64,000 nucleotides of DNA from NCBI RefSeq assembly GCF_007827595.1, contig NZ_VISR01000002.1:434001-498000 (forward strand), given 5' to 3'. The translations under genes and the position numbers were made by a program. Positions 1-8,579 of the stretch are shown piece after piece. The number at the start of each line of letters is the position of its first letter. The stretch's first letter is position 1. The DNA is from Streptomyces sp. BK340 (GTDB lineage Bacteria; Actinomycetota; Actinomycetes; Streptomycetales; Streptomycetaceae). The notes below the pieces were generated by a model that did not search any database, had not been told where the DNA came from, and was given only the letters and a program-made list of their open reading frames with translations.

Positions 1-569
1 AGCGCTATCTCGCCGACCAGGACGTACCAGTGCTCGACCGGGCCGGCCGTGGAGAAGGCGACGACCAGGATGACCACCGGGGCGTCGTTGAAGCCGGACT
101 CCGCCTCCAGCGTGCCCGTCACGCGCGCGGGCAGGGGGATCCGGCGCAGGACCGAGAAGACCGCCGCGGCGTCCGTCGAGGAGACGACCGCGCCGATGAT
201 GAGCGCCTGCCGCCAGTCCAGCCCGACCAGATAGTGCGCGCCCGCCGCGGTCGTGCCGACGCTGATCGCGACCCCCACCAGAGCCAGCATGGAGGCGGAC
301 CCGAGGACCGGCCGGATTTCCTTCCACTTCGTGCCGAGACCGCCCTCGGCGAGGATCACGACCAGGGCCGCGTACCCGATGACCTGGGTCATCTCGGCGT
401 TGTTGAAGTGGATGTTCCCGACGCCGTCCTGGCCCATGAGGACGCCGATCCCCAGGTAGACGAGCAGGCTGGGGAGCCCGCTGCGTGAGGAGATCCGGAC
501 GGCCGCGACGGCGACCAGGAGGACCAGGGAGCAGACGAGCAGGAGCTGGTCGAGGTGGTGAACAGTCAG
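1..569 (-). CDS. Potassium/proton antiporter, CPA1 family (3' end outside window)
   Basis: Integral membrane cation/proton exchanger. About 189 N-terminal residues are visible on the minus strand and the rest lies before position 1. The translation is strongly hydrophobic and contains the CPA1 signatures LAEGGL, VVSSTDAAAVFSVLR and EAESGFND, the last carrying the acidic pair in the ion-binding region. The best start is a CTG at 569-567, preceded by a purine-rich stretch (AAGGAAGGGAA); no ATG or GTG fits the N-terminus well. The NhaP-type family covers both Na+/H+ and K+/H+ exchange; the K+ assignment follows related actinobacterial sequences and is an inference. It is divergent from the penicillin acylase gene. 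Confidence 0.8.
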   Translation of the reverse strand, partial: MTVHHLDQLLLVCSLVLLVAVAAVRISSRSGLPSLLVYLGIGVLMGQDGVGNIHFNNAEMTQVIGYAALVVILAEGGLGTKWKEIRPVLGSASMLALVGVAISVGTTAAGAHYLVGLDWRQALIIGAVVSSTDAAAVFSVLRRIPLPARVTGTLEAESGFNDAPVVILVVAFSTAGPVEHWYVLVGEIA

Positions 570-837
570 CGGCGGTTCCCTTCCTTGGCCCGCGCGGGGA
601 GCGCGCGGGCTCACGTACACAAGACCCGAGGCTGCGGCGCACCGCACCCAAGTACTTCGTTACCTTACCTAACTCTTGACGCTTTCTTGACACTCGCCAG
701 GGCAAGATCGAACGTCCGTGCGCGCCGGTTCCCGACTCCGCGTCAAGCGGCTCGGGGCCCTGCGCCTATGGTTGCTCCAGCGCTCATTCAAAGTCACAGC
801 CCGACCTGCCGCTCGCGTTAGGACAGCAAGGACAGCG

Positions 838-3618
838 ATGCCCCCCAACACCACCGCCACAACGGGTGACGCCGCCACAACGGGTGCCACGTCCGTCAAG
901 TCCGGCAGGAAGAAGGGGCGCAAAGCCCGACTTGTCGTGCTTGTGCTCGTCCTGGCCATCATCGGAGGCGTCGCCTACGGGGCTTACTGGTCGATCAGCA
1001 CCGTCCGCGCCTCCTTCCCGCAGACCACCGGTTCGATCACGCTCCAGGGCCTGTCGGGGCCCGTCGACGTCAAGCGGGACGGGAACGGCATCCCGCAGAT
1101 CTACGCCTCGTCCGACGAGGACCTGTTCATGGCGCAGGGCTTCGTCCAGGCGCAGGACCGGTTCTACGAGATGGACGTGCGCCGGCACATGACCTCCGGG
1201 CGCCTGTCGGAGATGTTCGGCAAGGGGCAGGTCAAGAACGACGAGTTCCTGCGCACCCTCGGCTGGGACCGGATCGCCAGGCAGGAGTACGACACCAAGC
1301 TGTCGGCCTCCACGAAGAAGTACCTCGACGCCTACGCCAAGGGTGTCAACGCCTACCTCCAGGGCAAGGACGGCGAGGACATCTCCCTGGAGTACGCGGC
1401 CCTGGGCTTCACCAACGACTACAAGCCGCAGAAGTGGACCCCGGTCGACTCGGTCTCCTGGCTCAAGGCGATGGCCTGGGACCTGCGCGGCAACATGCAG
1501 GACGAGATCGACCGCGCCCTGATGACCAGCCGGCTCGGCCCGCAGCAGATCGAGGACCTCTACCCCGAGTACCCCTACAGCCGCAACAAGCCGATCGTCC
1601 AGGAGGGCCGGTACAGCGACGTGGCCAAGGCCTTCCAGCAGGGCGGCGCCACGAGCGGTTCTCAGGGCGCGACCGGCACGACCGGCTCCTCCACCTCGGC
1701 CACGGCGGGTTCGGCACTCACGAGCCAGCTGGCGGGCCTCTACAAGGTCCTGGACAGCGTGCCCACGGCGGTCGGCGTGAACGGCCAGGGCATCGGCTCC
1801 AACTCCTGGGTCGTCGCCGGGAAGTACACCATCACCGGCAAGCCGCTGCTCGCCAACGACCCGCACCTGTCGGCGTCGCTGCCGTCCGTCTGGTACCAGA
1901 TGGGCCTGCACTGCCGCACCGTCTCCAGCAAGTGCCAGTACGACGTCACCGGCTACACGTTCGCCGGCATGCCCGGTGTGATCATCGGCCACAACGCGGA
2001 CATCGCCTGGGGCATGACCAACTCCGGGGTCGACGTCACCGACCTGTACCTGGAGAAGCTCAGCGGCGACGGCTACCTGTACGACGGCAAGGTCCGGCCC
2101 TTCAGGAGCCGCGAGGAGACCATCGAGGTCGCCGGCGGCAAGTCGAAGACGATCGTCGTGCGCCAGACCGCCGACGGGATGCCGCTGCTGTCCGACCGTG
2201 ACGACGAACTCGTCCAGGTCGGCCGGAAGGCCGCCGTCAACACGGCCGCACCCGACCGCGGTGACGGCTACGGCATCGCCCTGAGGTGGACGGCCCTCGA
2301 CCCGGGCACCTCCATGGACGCCGTGTTCGCCCTGGACAAGGCGGCCGGCTGGAACGACTTCCGCTCCGCGGCCGCCCTGTTCGACGTGCCCTCGCAGAAC
2401 CTGGTCTACGCCAGCACCGACAACCACATCGGCTACACCCTGCCCGGCCGGATCCCCACCCGCTCCTCGGTGGACGACGGCTCCATCCCGGCGCCGGGCT
2501 GGGACTCGAAGTACCGCTGGACCGGCTTCATCAAGCAGGACGAGCTGCCCTACGAGTACGACCCCCGACGGGGCTACATCGTCACCGCCAACCAGGCCGT
2601 GGTCGACAAGGACAAGTACCCGTACACGCTCACCACCGACTGGGGCTACGGCGCCCGCAGCCAGCGCATCACCGACCTGATCGAGTCCAAGATCAAGGGC
2701 ACGGGCAAGATCTCCACCGACGACATGCGCCAGATGCAGCTGGACAACAGCAGCGAGATCGCCAAGCTGCTGGTGCCCAGGCTGCTGCGGATCAACCTCG
2801 ACGACAAGAACGTCCGGGAGGCGCAGAAGCTGCTGGAGGGCTGGGACTACACCCAGGACGCCGACTCCGCGGCGGCCGCCTACTTCAACTCCGTGTGGCG
2901 CAACATCCTCAAGCTCGCCTTCGGCAACAAGCTCCCCAAGGAGCTGCGCGTCAAGGGCCAGTGCCTGTGGGTCGACAAGATCGACAACACCGGCCCGGTG
3001 GACGACGACACGAAGGTGCGCGAGTGCGGCCAGCGCGACGCCGACCAGGCGCAGCCGGACGGCGGCGACCGCTGGTTCGAGGTCGTGCGCACCCTCATGG
3101 ACAAGCCGAACAGCGACTGGTGGAAGACTCCGGCCGGAGTGGGCGACCGCAACAAGGCCGACAACCGGGACGAGCTGTTCAGGCGCGCCATGATCGACGC
3201 CCGCTGGGAGCTGACCGCCAAGCTCGGCAAGGACATCGACACCTGGAGCTGGGGCCGGCTGCACCGCCTGTTCCTGAAGAACCAGACGCTCGGCACCGAG
3301 GGGCCCGGGTTCCTCCAGTACGTCCTCAACCGCGGTCCCTGGAAGCTCAGTGGCGGCGAGGCCACCGTCAACGCGACCGGCTGGAACGCCGCCGGCGGCT
3401 ACGGCGTCGTCTGGGTTCCGTCGATGCGCATGGTCGTCAACCTCAAGGACCTCGACAAGTCCAAGTGGATCAACCTGACCGGAGCCTCCGGCCACGCCTA
3501 CAGCGCCCACTACACCGACCAGACCGGCAAGTGGGTCAAGGGCGAGCTGCTGCCCTGGTCGTTCTCGGACAAGGCGGTCGACGCGAGCACGAGCGACACA
3601 CTCGTCCTCAAGCCGTGA
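838..3618 (+). CDS. Penicillin acylase family protein (Ntn hydrolase, S45), membrane-anchored
   Basis: A 926-residue precursor of the penicillin amidase/acyl-homoserine-lactone acylase family, which hydrolyses N-acyl amide bonds after autocatalytic cleavage into alpha and beta chains. The start at 838 has an AAGGA-type RBS just upstream; upstream in-frame codons lack one. A Lys/Arg-rich N-terminus is followed by one hydrophobic segment (about residues 30-53), so the enzyme is probably anchored outside the membrane. The family motif GSNSW is present, with Ser321 the expected N-terminal nucleophile of the beta chain. A Gly/Ser/Thr-rich linker precedes it (about residues 280-300), where the spacer would lie. 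The substrate cannot be read from sequence; lactone or antibiotic acylation are both possible. Confidence 0.85.
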   Translation: MPPNTTATTGDAATTGATSVKSGRKKGRKARLVVLVLVLAIIGGVAYGAYWSISTVRASFPQTTGSITLQGLSGPVDVKRDGNGIPQIYASSDEDLFMAQGFVQAQDRFYEMDVRRHMTSGRLSEMFGKGQVKNDEFLRTLGWDRIARQEYDTKLSASTKKYLDAYAKGVNAYLQGKDGEDISLEYAALGFTNDYKPQKWTPVDSVSWLKAMAWDLRGNMQDEIDRALMTSRLGPQQIEDLYPEYPYSRNKPIVQEGRYSDVAKAFQQGGATSGSQGATGTTGSSTSATAGSALTSQLAGLYKVLDSVPTAVGVNGQGIGSNSWVVAGKYTITGKPLLANDPHLSASLPSVWYQMGLHCRTVSSKCQYDVTGYTFAGMPGVIIGHNADIAWGMTNSGVDVTDLYLEKLSGDGYLYDGKVRPFRSREETIEVAGGKSKTIVVRQTADGMPLLSDRDDELVQVGRKAAVNTAAPDRGDGYGIALRWTALDPGTSMDAVFALDKAAGWNDFRSAAALFDVPSQNLVYASTDNHIGYTLPGRIPTRSSVDDGSIPAPGWDSKYRWTGFIKQDELPYEYDPRRGYIVTANQAVVDKDKYPYTLTTDWGYGARSQRITDLIESKIKGTGKISTDDMRQMQLDNSSEIAKLLVPRLLRINLDDKNVREAQKLLEGWDYTQDADSAAAAYFNSVWRNILKLAFGNKLPKELRVKGQCLWVDKIDNTGPVDDDTKVRECGQRDADQAQPDGGDRWFEVVRTLMDKPNSDWWKTPAGVGDRNKADNRDELFRRAMIDARWELTAKLGKDIDTWSWGRLHRLFLKNQTLGTEGPGFLQYVLNRGPWKLSGGEATVNATGWNAAGGYGVVWVPSMRMVVNLKDLDKSKWINLTGASGHAYSAHYTDQTGKWVKGELLPWSFSDKAVDASTSDTLVLKP

Positions 3619-3632
3619 TCCGCTGACGGCAG

Positions 3633-3686
3633 GCATCCGGGACGGGCCCCCTCCACACGCGCGTGGAGGGGGCCCGTCCCGGATGC
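3633..3686. terminator. Strong bidirectional stem-loop between convergent genes
   Basis: A perfect inverted repeat has 24-nt arms (GCATCCGGGACGGGCCCC... at 3633-3656, complement at 3663-3686) and a 6-nt loop. It sits between the 3' ends of the penicillin acylase and cyclo-ligase genes. There is no clear T-tract, as is usual for Streptomyces terminators, and the symmetry would serve both strands. Confidence 0.85.
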
Positions 3687-3706
3687 GGACCAGGCGCCCC
3701 GCCCGG

Positions 3707-4360
3707 TCAGCCGCCCGTGAAGCGGCGCACACCCGACGGCGTCACCACCGCGTGCACCGGCTGGTCGTGCGCCTCCTCCGGGACGTGTGCGACGACTTCC
3801 GTGTCGTACAGGAGCACCACGAGCGCGGGGCGCGCGCCCGCCCGCTCCAGGCGTGCGAGCACCCGGTCGTACGACCCGCCGCCGCGCCCCAGGCGCATCC
3901 CGCGCGCGTCCACCGCGAGCCCGGGCAGCAGAACGACGTCCGCCGCGATCACGGCGTCCGGGCCGAGGCGCTCGCCGGAGGGCTCGAACAGGGCCATTTT
4001 TCGGCCGTGTTGGATCCGCTCCAGAGAGTCCGGGCCGGTGTAGTCGCCCCAGTCCAGGTCGTTGTCGGGCAGGAGTGCGGGGAGCAGGACGCGCACGCCC
4101 CGCGCGCGCAACGCGTCCAGCAGGGCGAGCGTGCCGGGCTCGCTCCCGACGGAGACGTACGCCGCCACCGTGCGCGCACGCGCCAGTTCGGGCAGGTCAA
4201 AAGCGCGCTCGGCCAGCGTGTCACCCGCCTCCCGTACGACATCCTCCGGCAACCTGTTCCTCACCGCGAGGAACTCCCGTCGCAACGTTCGCTTGTCAGG
4301 CTCGCTCGTGCGTCCGTCGTGTACCACTGGTCGTTCTTGCACCCTTCTTAATGTGCTCAT
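3707..4360 (-). CDS. 5-formyltetrahydrofolate cyclo-ligase
   Basis: This enzyme converts 5-formyl-THF to 5,10-methenyl-THF with ATP in cytosolic one-carbon metabolism. The 217-residue product has the basic N-terminal region (DKRTLRREFLAVRNRL) and the C-terminal family signature GMRLGRGGGSYDR, the phosphate/substrate loop. The ATG at 4360 is used here but has a poor RBS; a GTG about 18 nt downstream (VQERPVV), preceded by AAGAAGG, is a credible alternative. It is divergent from galU, as M. tuberculosis Rv0992c is from Rv0993, which supports the assignment. Confidence 0.88.
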   Translation of the reverse strand: MSTLRRVQERPVVHDGRTSEPDKRTLRREFLAVRNRLPEDVVREAGDTLAERAFDLPELARARTVAAYVSVGSEPGTLALLDALRARGVRVLLPALLPDNDLDWGDYTGPDSLERIQHGRKMALFEPSGERLGPDAVIAADVVLLPGLAVDARGMRLGRGGGSYDRVLARLERAGARPALVVLLYDTEVVAHVPEEAHDQPVHAVVTPSGVRRFTGG

Positions 4361-4422
4361 ATGAGGGCCAATTAACCGGAGCCACAGATTCCTTACCAAA
4401 GGCACCGGATAAGGTTGCGAGC

Positions 4423-5334
4423 ATGACTCAGTCGCACCCCAGGATCAGCAAGGCTGTCATTCCCGCAGCAGGCCTCGGTACCCGGTTCCTGCCGGCGACC
4501 AAAGCCACTCCCAAGGAGATGCTGCCGGTCGTGGACAAGCCGGCGATCCAGTACGTGGTCGAGGAGGCCGTGTCGGCGGGGCTCGACGACGTCCTCATGA
4601 TCACCGGACGCAACAAGCGTCCCCTCGAGGATCACTTCGACCGCAACTACGAGCTTGAATCGGCGCTCCAGAAGAAGGGTGACGCCGGGCGGCTCGCGAA
4701 GGTGCAGGAGTCCAGCGACCTGGCCACCATGCACTACGTGCGCCAGGGCGACCCCAGGGGCCTCGGCCACGCCGTCCTGTGCGCCGCCCCGCACGTCGGC
4801 CACGAGCCCTTCGCGGTCCTCCTCGGCGACGACCTGATCGACCCGCGCGACCCGCTGCTCCAGCGCATGATCGAGGTCCAGGAGCAGCACGGCGGCAGCG
4901 TGATCGCGCTCATGGAGGTCGCGCCCGAGCAGATCCACCTGTACGGCTGCGCGGCCGTCGAGGCCACCGCCGAGGGCGACGTGGTCAAGGTGACCGGCCT
5001 GGTCGAGAAGCCGGACCCGGCGGACGCCCCGTCGAACTACGCGATCATCGGCCGCTACGTCCTCGACCCGCACATCTTCGACATACTGCGCAAGACCGAG
5101 CCCGGTCGCGGCGGCGAGATCCAACTGACCGACGCCCTGCAGCAGCTGGCCCAGGACGAGAAGGTCGGCGGCCCGGTGCACGGCGTCGTCTTCAAGGGCC
5201 GCCGCTATGACACCGGCGACCGTGGCGACTACCTGCGTGCCATTGTCAGACTTGCGTGCGAACGTGAAGACCTGGGCCCGGACTTCCGGGCCTGGCTTCG
5301 CAGTTACGTAGCCGAGGAGATGCAGCAACGTTGA
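4423..5334 (+). CDS. galU: UTP-glucose-1-phosphate uridylyltransferase
   Basis: GalU makes UDP-glucose from UTP and glucose-1-phosphate for wall polymers, trehalose and glycolipids. The 303-residue protein has the nucleotidyltransferase signature AAGLGTRFLPATKATPKEML at its N-terminus and the sugar-phosphate region EKP plus GRYVLDP further on. The ATG at 4423 lies 7 nt after TAAGGT, which may act as RBS or as a -10 element for a near-leaderless transcript. The downstream gene overlaps its stop codon, so the two are translationally coupled. Confidence 0.93.
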   Translation: MTQSHPRISKAVIPAAGLGTRFLPATKATPKEMLPVVDKPAIQYVVEEAVSAGLDDVLMITGRNKRPLEDHFDRNYELESALQKKGDAGRLAKVQESSDLATMHYVRQGDPRGLGHAVLCAAPHVGHEPFAVLLGDDLIDPRDPLLQRMIEVQEQHGGSVIALMEVAPEQIHLYGCAAVEATAEGDVVKVTGLVEKPDPADAPSNYAIIGRYVLDPHIFDILRKTEPGRGGEIQLTDALQQLAQDEKVGGPVHGVVFKGRRYDTGDRGDYLRAIVRLACEREDLGPDFRAWLRSYVAEEMQQR

Positions 5335-6653
5335 GCAGCGCCGCGACCAGCCCCGCCGGCCCGGACCACCTCTGGTCGGTGGACGAGCACCTGGAGGACA
5401 TCCTCACCACCGTCCGTCCCCTCGAACCCATCGAGCTGCAACTGCTCGACGCCCAGGGCTGCGTCCTGGTCGACGACATCACGGTGCCGGTCTCCCTGCC
5501 GCCGTTCGACAACAGCTCCATGGACGGGTACGCGGTGCGGGTCGCGGACGTCGCCGGCGCCACCGAGGAGTTCCCGGCCGCCCTCGAGGTCGTCGGGGAC
5601 GTCGCGGCCGGCTCGGCCGACCTGGTCCGGGTCGGGCCCGGCCAGGCCGCCCGCATCATGACCGGTGCTCCGCTGCCGCCCGGCGCCGAGGCCGTCGTGC
5701 CCGTCGAGTGGACCGACGGAGGGCTCGGCGAGGGCCCCGTGAGCGGGATGCAGGCCCGCAGCCTGGCCCCCGACGGCGCCGAGGGACAGGTGCGCGTGCA
5801 CCGCCCCGCCGAGGCGCGCGCGCACGTGCGCGCCAGGGGCAGCGACGTGAAGGCCGGAGACCTGGCCCTGGAGGCCGGGACGATCCTCGGTCCGCCGCAG
5901 ATCGCGCTGCTCGCCGCGATCGGCCGGGGCACCGTGCGGGTGCGCCCGCGCCCGCGCGTGGTCGTCGTGTCCACGGGCAGCGAACTCGTCCAGCCCGGGG
6001 AGGAGCTGGGCAAGGGCCAGATCTACGACTCCAACAGCTTCGCGCTCACCGCGGCCGCCCGTGACGCGGGCGCCATCGCCTACCGGGTGGGTGCCGTCGC
6101 CGACGACGCCGACATCCTGCGCTCCACCATCGAGGACCAGCTCATCCGCGCCGATCTGCTGGTGACCACGGGCGGGGTGAGCGTCGGGGCGTACGACGTC
6201 GTCAAGGAGGCGCTGTCGCACGTCGGCGACGAGGACGAGGCGGGCGGCGGCATCGACTTCCGCAAGATCGCCATGCAGCCGGGCAAGCCCCAGGGCTTCG
6301 GCTCCATCGGCCGCGACCACACACCCCTGCTGGCCCTGCCCGGCAACCCCGTGTCGTCGTACGTCTCCTTCGAACTGTTCGTCCGCCCCGCGATCCGCAC
6401 CCTGATGGGCCTCGAGGACGTCCACCGGCCCCGCACCCGGGCCACCCTCAAGGCGGACAAGGCGCTCGGCTCACCCAAGGGGCGCCGGCAGTTCCTGCGC
6501 GGCAAGTACGCCGACGGCGAGGTGACCCCGGTGGGCGGCGCGGGTTCCCACCTGATCGCGGCGCTGGCGCAGGCCGACGCGCTGATCGTCGTCCCCGAGG
6601 ACGTGGAGTCCGCCGAGCCCGGTACGGACGTGGAGGTCGTGCTGCTCGGCTGA
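5331..6653 (+). CDS. glp: MoeA/gephyrin-like protein; probable Glp cell-division partner of SepX
   Basis: This 440-residue gephyrin/MoeA protein carries MoeA hallmarks: NSSMDGYAV near residue 60, [41 protein letters not shown] and [15 protein letters not shown]. MoeA inserts molybdenum into molybdopterin. The copy linked to galU, rimJ and a SepX/GlpR-like gene in Actinobacteria was shown in Corynebacterium (Glp) to bind FtsZ and the membrane receptor GlpR. The motif GVSVGAYD lacks the Glu common after GVSVG in enterobacterial MoeA. The start is TTG at 5331, overlapping the galU stop by four bases. Neighbouring moaC and mog keep a molybdenum cofactor role possible, so the protein may do both jobs. 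The symbol is by synteny and homology. Confidence 0.8.
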   Translation: MSSAATSPAGPDHLWSVDEHLEDILTTVRPLEPIELQLLDAQGCVLVDDITVPVSLPPFDNSSMDGYAVRVADVAGATEEFPAALEVVGDVAAGSADLVRVGPGQAARIMTGAPLPPGAEAVVPVEWTDGGLGEGPVSGMQARSLAPDGAEGQVRVHRPAEARAHVRARGSDVKAGDLALEAGTILGPPQIALLAAIGRGTVRVRPRPRVVVVSTGSELVQPGEELGKGQIYDSNSFALTAAARDAGAIAYRVGAVADDADILRSTIEDQLIRADLLVTTGGVSVGAYDVVKEALSHVGDEDEAGGGIDFRKIAMQPGKPQGFGSIGRDHTPLLALPGNPVSSYVSFELFVRPAIRTLMGLEDVHRPRTRATLKADKALGSPKGRRQFLRGKYADGEVTPVGGAGSHLIAALAQADALIVVPEDVESAEPGTDVEVVLLG

Positions 6654-6732
6654 CGAGCGGGCGGTACCGTGTCGCGCACAACAGGCCCGTGCACCGCACT
6701 GCGACGGGCCCGGACCGGGAGCGCCACACACC

Positions 6733-7245
6733 ATGACTGTGCCTTCCCGGGGGGAGACCCCCGGACGCCCTGAGCAGGACCGCCTGACGCACATCGACGA
6801 CGCGGGCGCGGCCCGCATGGTCGACGTGTCCGGGAAGGACGTGACCGCGCGCACCGCCCGCGCGAGCGGCCGGGTCCTGGTGTCACCGCGGGTGGTCGAG
6901 CTGCTGCGCGGTGAGGGGGTGCCCAAGGGGGACGCCCTGGCGACCGCGCGCATCGCGGGCATCATGGGCGCCAAGCGCACCCCGGACCTGATCCCGCTGT
7001 GCCACCCCTTGTCGGTGTCCGGTGTGAAACTGGATCTGTCGGTCGCGGACGACGCCGTGGAGATCCGCGCCACCGTGAAGACGACGGACCGCACGGGCGT
7101 CGAGATGGAGGCCCTCACCGCGGTGACGGTCGCCGCGCTCACCGTGATCGACATGGTCAAGGCGGTCGACAAGGGAGCGGTCATCACGGACGTGCGGGTG
7201 GAGGAGAAGACAGGCGGCAAGTCGGGCGACTGGAGCCGGTCATGA
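6733..7245 (+). CDS. moaC: Cyclic pyranopterin monophosphate synthase
   Basis: MoaC acts with MoaA at the first step of molybdopterin synthesis, converting the GTP-derived intermediate to cyclic pyranopterin monophosphate. The 170-residue protein shows the family core [26 protein letters not shown] with the catalytic-region Cys-His, and [19 protein letters not shown]. The ATG at 6733 has only a weak GGGAG upstream. A TACCGT hexamer at about 6664-6669 could be a -10 element, giving this gene its own promoter after glp. Its stop overlaps the next start by four bases. Confidence 0.92.
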   Translation: MTVPSRGETPGRPEQDRLTHIDDAGAARMVDVSGKDVTARTARASGRVLVSPRVVELLRGEGVPKGDALATARIAGIMGAKRTPDLIPLCHPLSVSGVKLDLSVADDAVEIRATVKTTDRTGVEMEALTAVTVAALTVIDMVKAVDKGAVITDVRVEEKTGGKSGDWSRS

Positions 7246-7742
7246 CGTACCGCGCACTGGTGGTCACCGCCTCCAACAGGGCTGCCGCGGGAGTCTACGA
7301 GGACAGGGGCGGCCCCCTGGTCGCCGACGGCCTGCGGGGCTTCGGCTTCGAGGTCGACGGCCCCCGGGTCGTCCCGGACGGGGACCCGGTGCGGGAGGCG
7401 CTGCGCGCCGGTGCCGACGCCGGCTACGACGTCGTCGTCACCACCGGCGGCACCGGCCTCTCGCCCACCGACCGCACGCCCGAGGCGACCCGCGCGGTGA
7501 TCGACTACGAGGTGCCGGGCATCGCGGAGGCCATCCGGACGTTCGGACGGGAGAAGGTGCCGACCGCGGCGCTGTCCCGGGGGCTGGCCGGGGTGGCCGG
7601 ACGGACCCTGATCGTCAATCTGCCGGGCTCCACCGGCGGGGTGCGGGACGGTCTCGCCGTCCTGGAGCCGCTGCTGGTCCACGCCGTCGACCAGATCCGC
7701 GGCGGCGACCATCCGAGACCCAGTAGTGGGGGTGCGAGCTGA
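7242..7742 (+). CDS. mog: MogA/MoaB family molybdenum cofactor protein
   Basis: A 166-residue MoaB/Mog fold protein, which in the family adenylates molybdopterin before molybdate insertion. Motifs seen are [17 protein letters not shown], the nucleotide-binding GGTG loop with its Asp, and the C-terminal [14 protein letters not shown]. The ATG at 7242 lies in an ATGA overlap with the moaC stop, so the pair is translationally coupled. MoaB and Mog cannot be separated with certainty from sequence; the symbol reflects the family. Confidence 0.87.
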   Translation: MTYRALVVTASNRAAAGVYEDRGGPLVADGLRGFGFEVDGPRVVPDGDPVREALRAGADAGYDVVVTTGGTGLSPTDRTPEATRAVIDYEVPGIAEAIRTFGREKVPTAALSRGLAGVAGRTLIVNLPGSTGGVRDGLAVLEPLLVHAVDQIRGGDHPRPSSGGAS

Positions 7743-7762
7743 ACAGCCCTTCCTGGCCGGTC

Positions 7763-8407
7763 GTGCTGGCGGACGGAGATGTCGTCCTCCGGCCGATAAA
7801 GCTGCGCGACCAGCGGGCCTGGCGTGAGGTGAACCGGCGCAACAGGGACTGGCTGCGCCCCTGGGAGGCGACCATCCCGCCGCCCACGCCGAGCGGGCCG
7901 ATCACGCACCGGCCGACCTACCGCCAGATGGTCCGGCATCTGCGGTCCGAGGCCCACGCGGGCCGGATGCTGCCGTTCGTCATCGAGTACCAGGGGCAGC
8001 TCGTCGGGCAGTTGACGGTCGCCGGGATCACCTGGGGGTCGATGTGCTCGGGCCACGTCGGCTACTGGGTGGACGAGTCGGTGGCCGGGCGCGGGGTGAT
8101 GCCGACGGCCGTCGCGCTCGTGGTGGACCACTGTTTCCGCACCGTCGGACTGCACCGCATCGAGGTCTGCATTCGCCCCGAGAACCGGCCCAGCCGCCGG
8201 GTCGTGGAGAAACTCGGATTCCGCGAGGAGGGGCTGCGGCCGCGTTATCTGCACATCGACGGAGCCTGGCGCGACCACCTCGTCTTCGCGCTCACGGCGG
8301 AAGAGGTGCCGGAGGGGCTGCTCGGACGCTGGCGGCGGGCACGCTCCCAGCAGACGCGGCACACGCAGGAGAACACCCCAGGGAATCCCGTCCAGGACAG
8401 AAATTGA
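7763..8407 (+). CDS. RimJ/RimL-type GNAT N-acetyltransferase
   Basis: A 214-residue GNAT-fold protein, likely a cytosolic N-alpha acetyltransferase using acetyl-CoA. It contains the RimJ-like core GYWVDESVAGRGVMPTAV (acetyl-CoA binding region) and ENRPSRRVVEKLGFREEG. The GTG at 7763 has no clear RBS. A CTG at 7739, inside the mog stop and preceded by GGGGGTG, is a good alternative start adding eight residues. Its place between molybdenum-cofactor genes and sepX matches Rv0995 in M. tuberculosis. Its substrate is unknown. Confidence 0.82.
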   Translation: MLADGDVVLRPIKLRDQRAWREVNRRNRDWLRPWEATIPPPTPSGPITHRPTYRQMVRHLRSEAHAGRMLPFVIEYQGQLVGQLTVAGITWGSMCSGHVGYWVDESVAGRGVMPTAVALVVDHCFRTVGLHRIEVCIRPENRPSRRVVEKLGFREEGLRPRYLHIDGAWRDHLVFALTAEEVPEGLLGRWRRARSQQTRHTQENTPGNPVQDRN

Positions 8408-8579
8408 ATACGTGTTCGAAATTGATCGACCGATGACCGTCTCGGTGCATTGAATTGGCGGCTCGGACGGTCCACTGATCGCATCGGTCGCAAAAAAAGC
8501 TGGAAATATCAGCCAGATCGTGCGACACACCGGCCCAATTGGCGGATGGCCTCACGCAAACCCCTCTACCGTGTGAGGC
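8408..8579. promoter_or_regulatory. Probable sepX promoter region
   Basis: 172 bp without a gene, less GC-rich than its surroundings, including an A7 run near 8493. CCTCAC at 8550-8555 and GTGAGG at 8573-8578 form an inverted repeat with a 17-bp gap that covers the putative TACCGT -10 element and the GAGG next to the GTG start. A single GACAC, the short WhiA-type core, occurs at about 8524, which is not significant alone. Confidence 0.4.

Noticed and set aside
640..680. Iron-box (DmdR/IdeR) near the antiporter
   Set aside because: CTTACCTAA resembles only half of the consensus; the other half-site is absent, and neither neighbour is an iron gene.
676..715. TTGACG/TTGACA boxes as a promoter of the acylase gene
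   Set aside because: Two -35-like hexamers exist (676-681, 687-692) but no -10 hexamer at the right distance was found, so I did not list it as a feature.
784..3732. 982-codon open frame antisense to the penicillin acylase
   Set aside because: Third-position GC bias and motifs all support the plus-strand gene; the antisense translation is Val/Asp/Gly/Leu-rich shadow.
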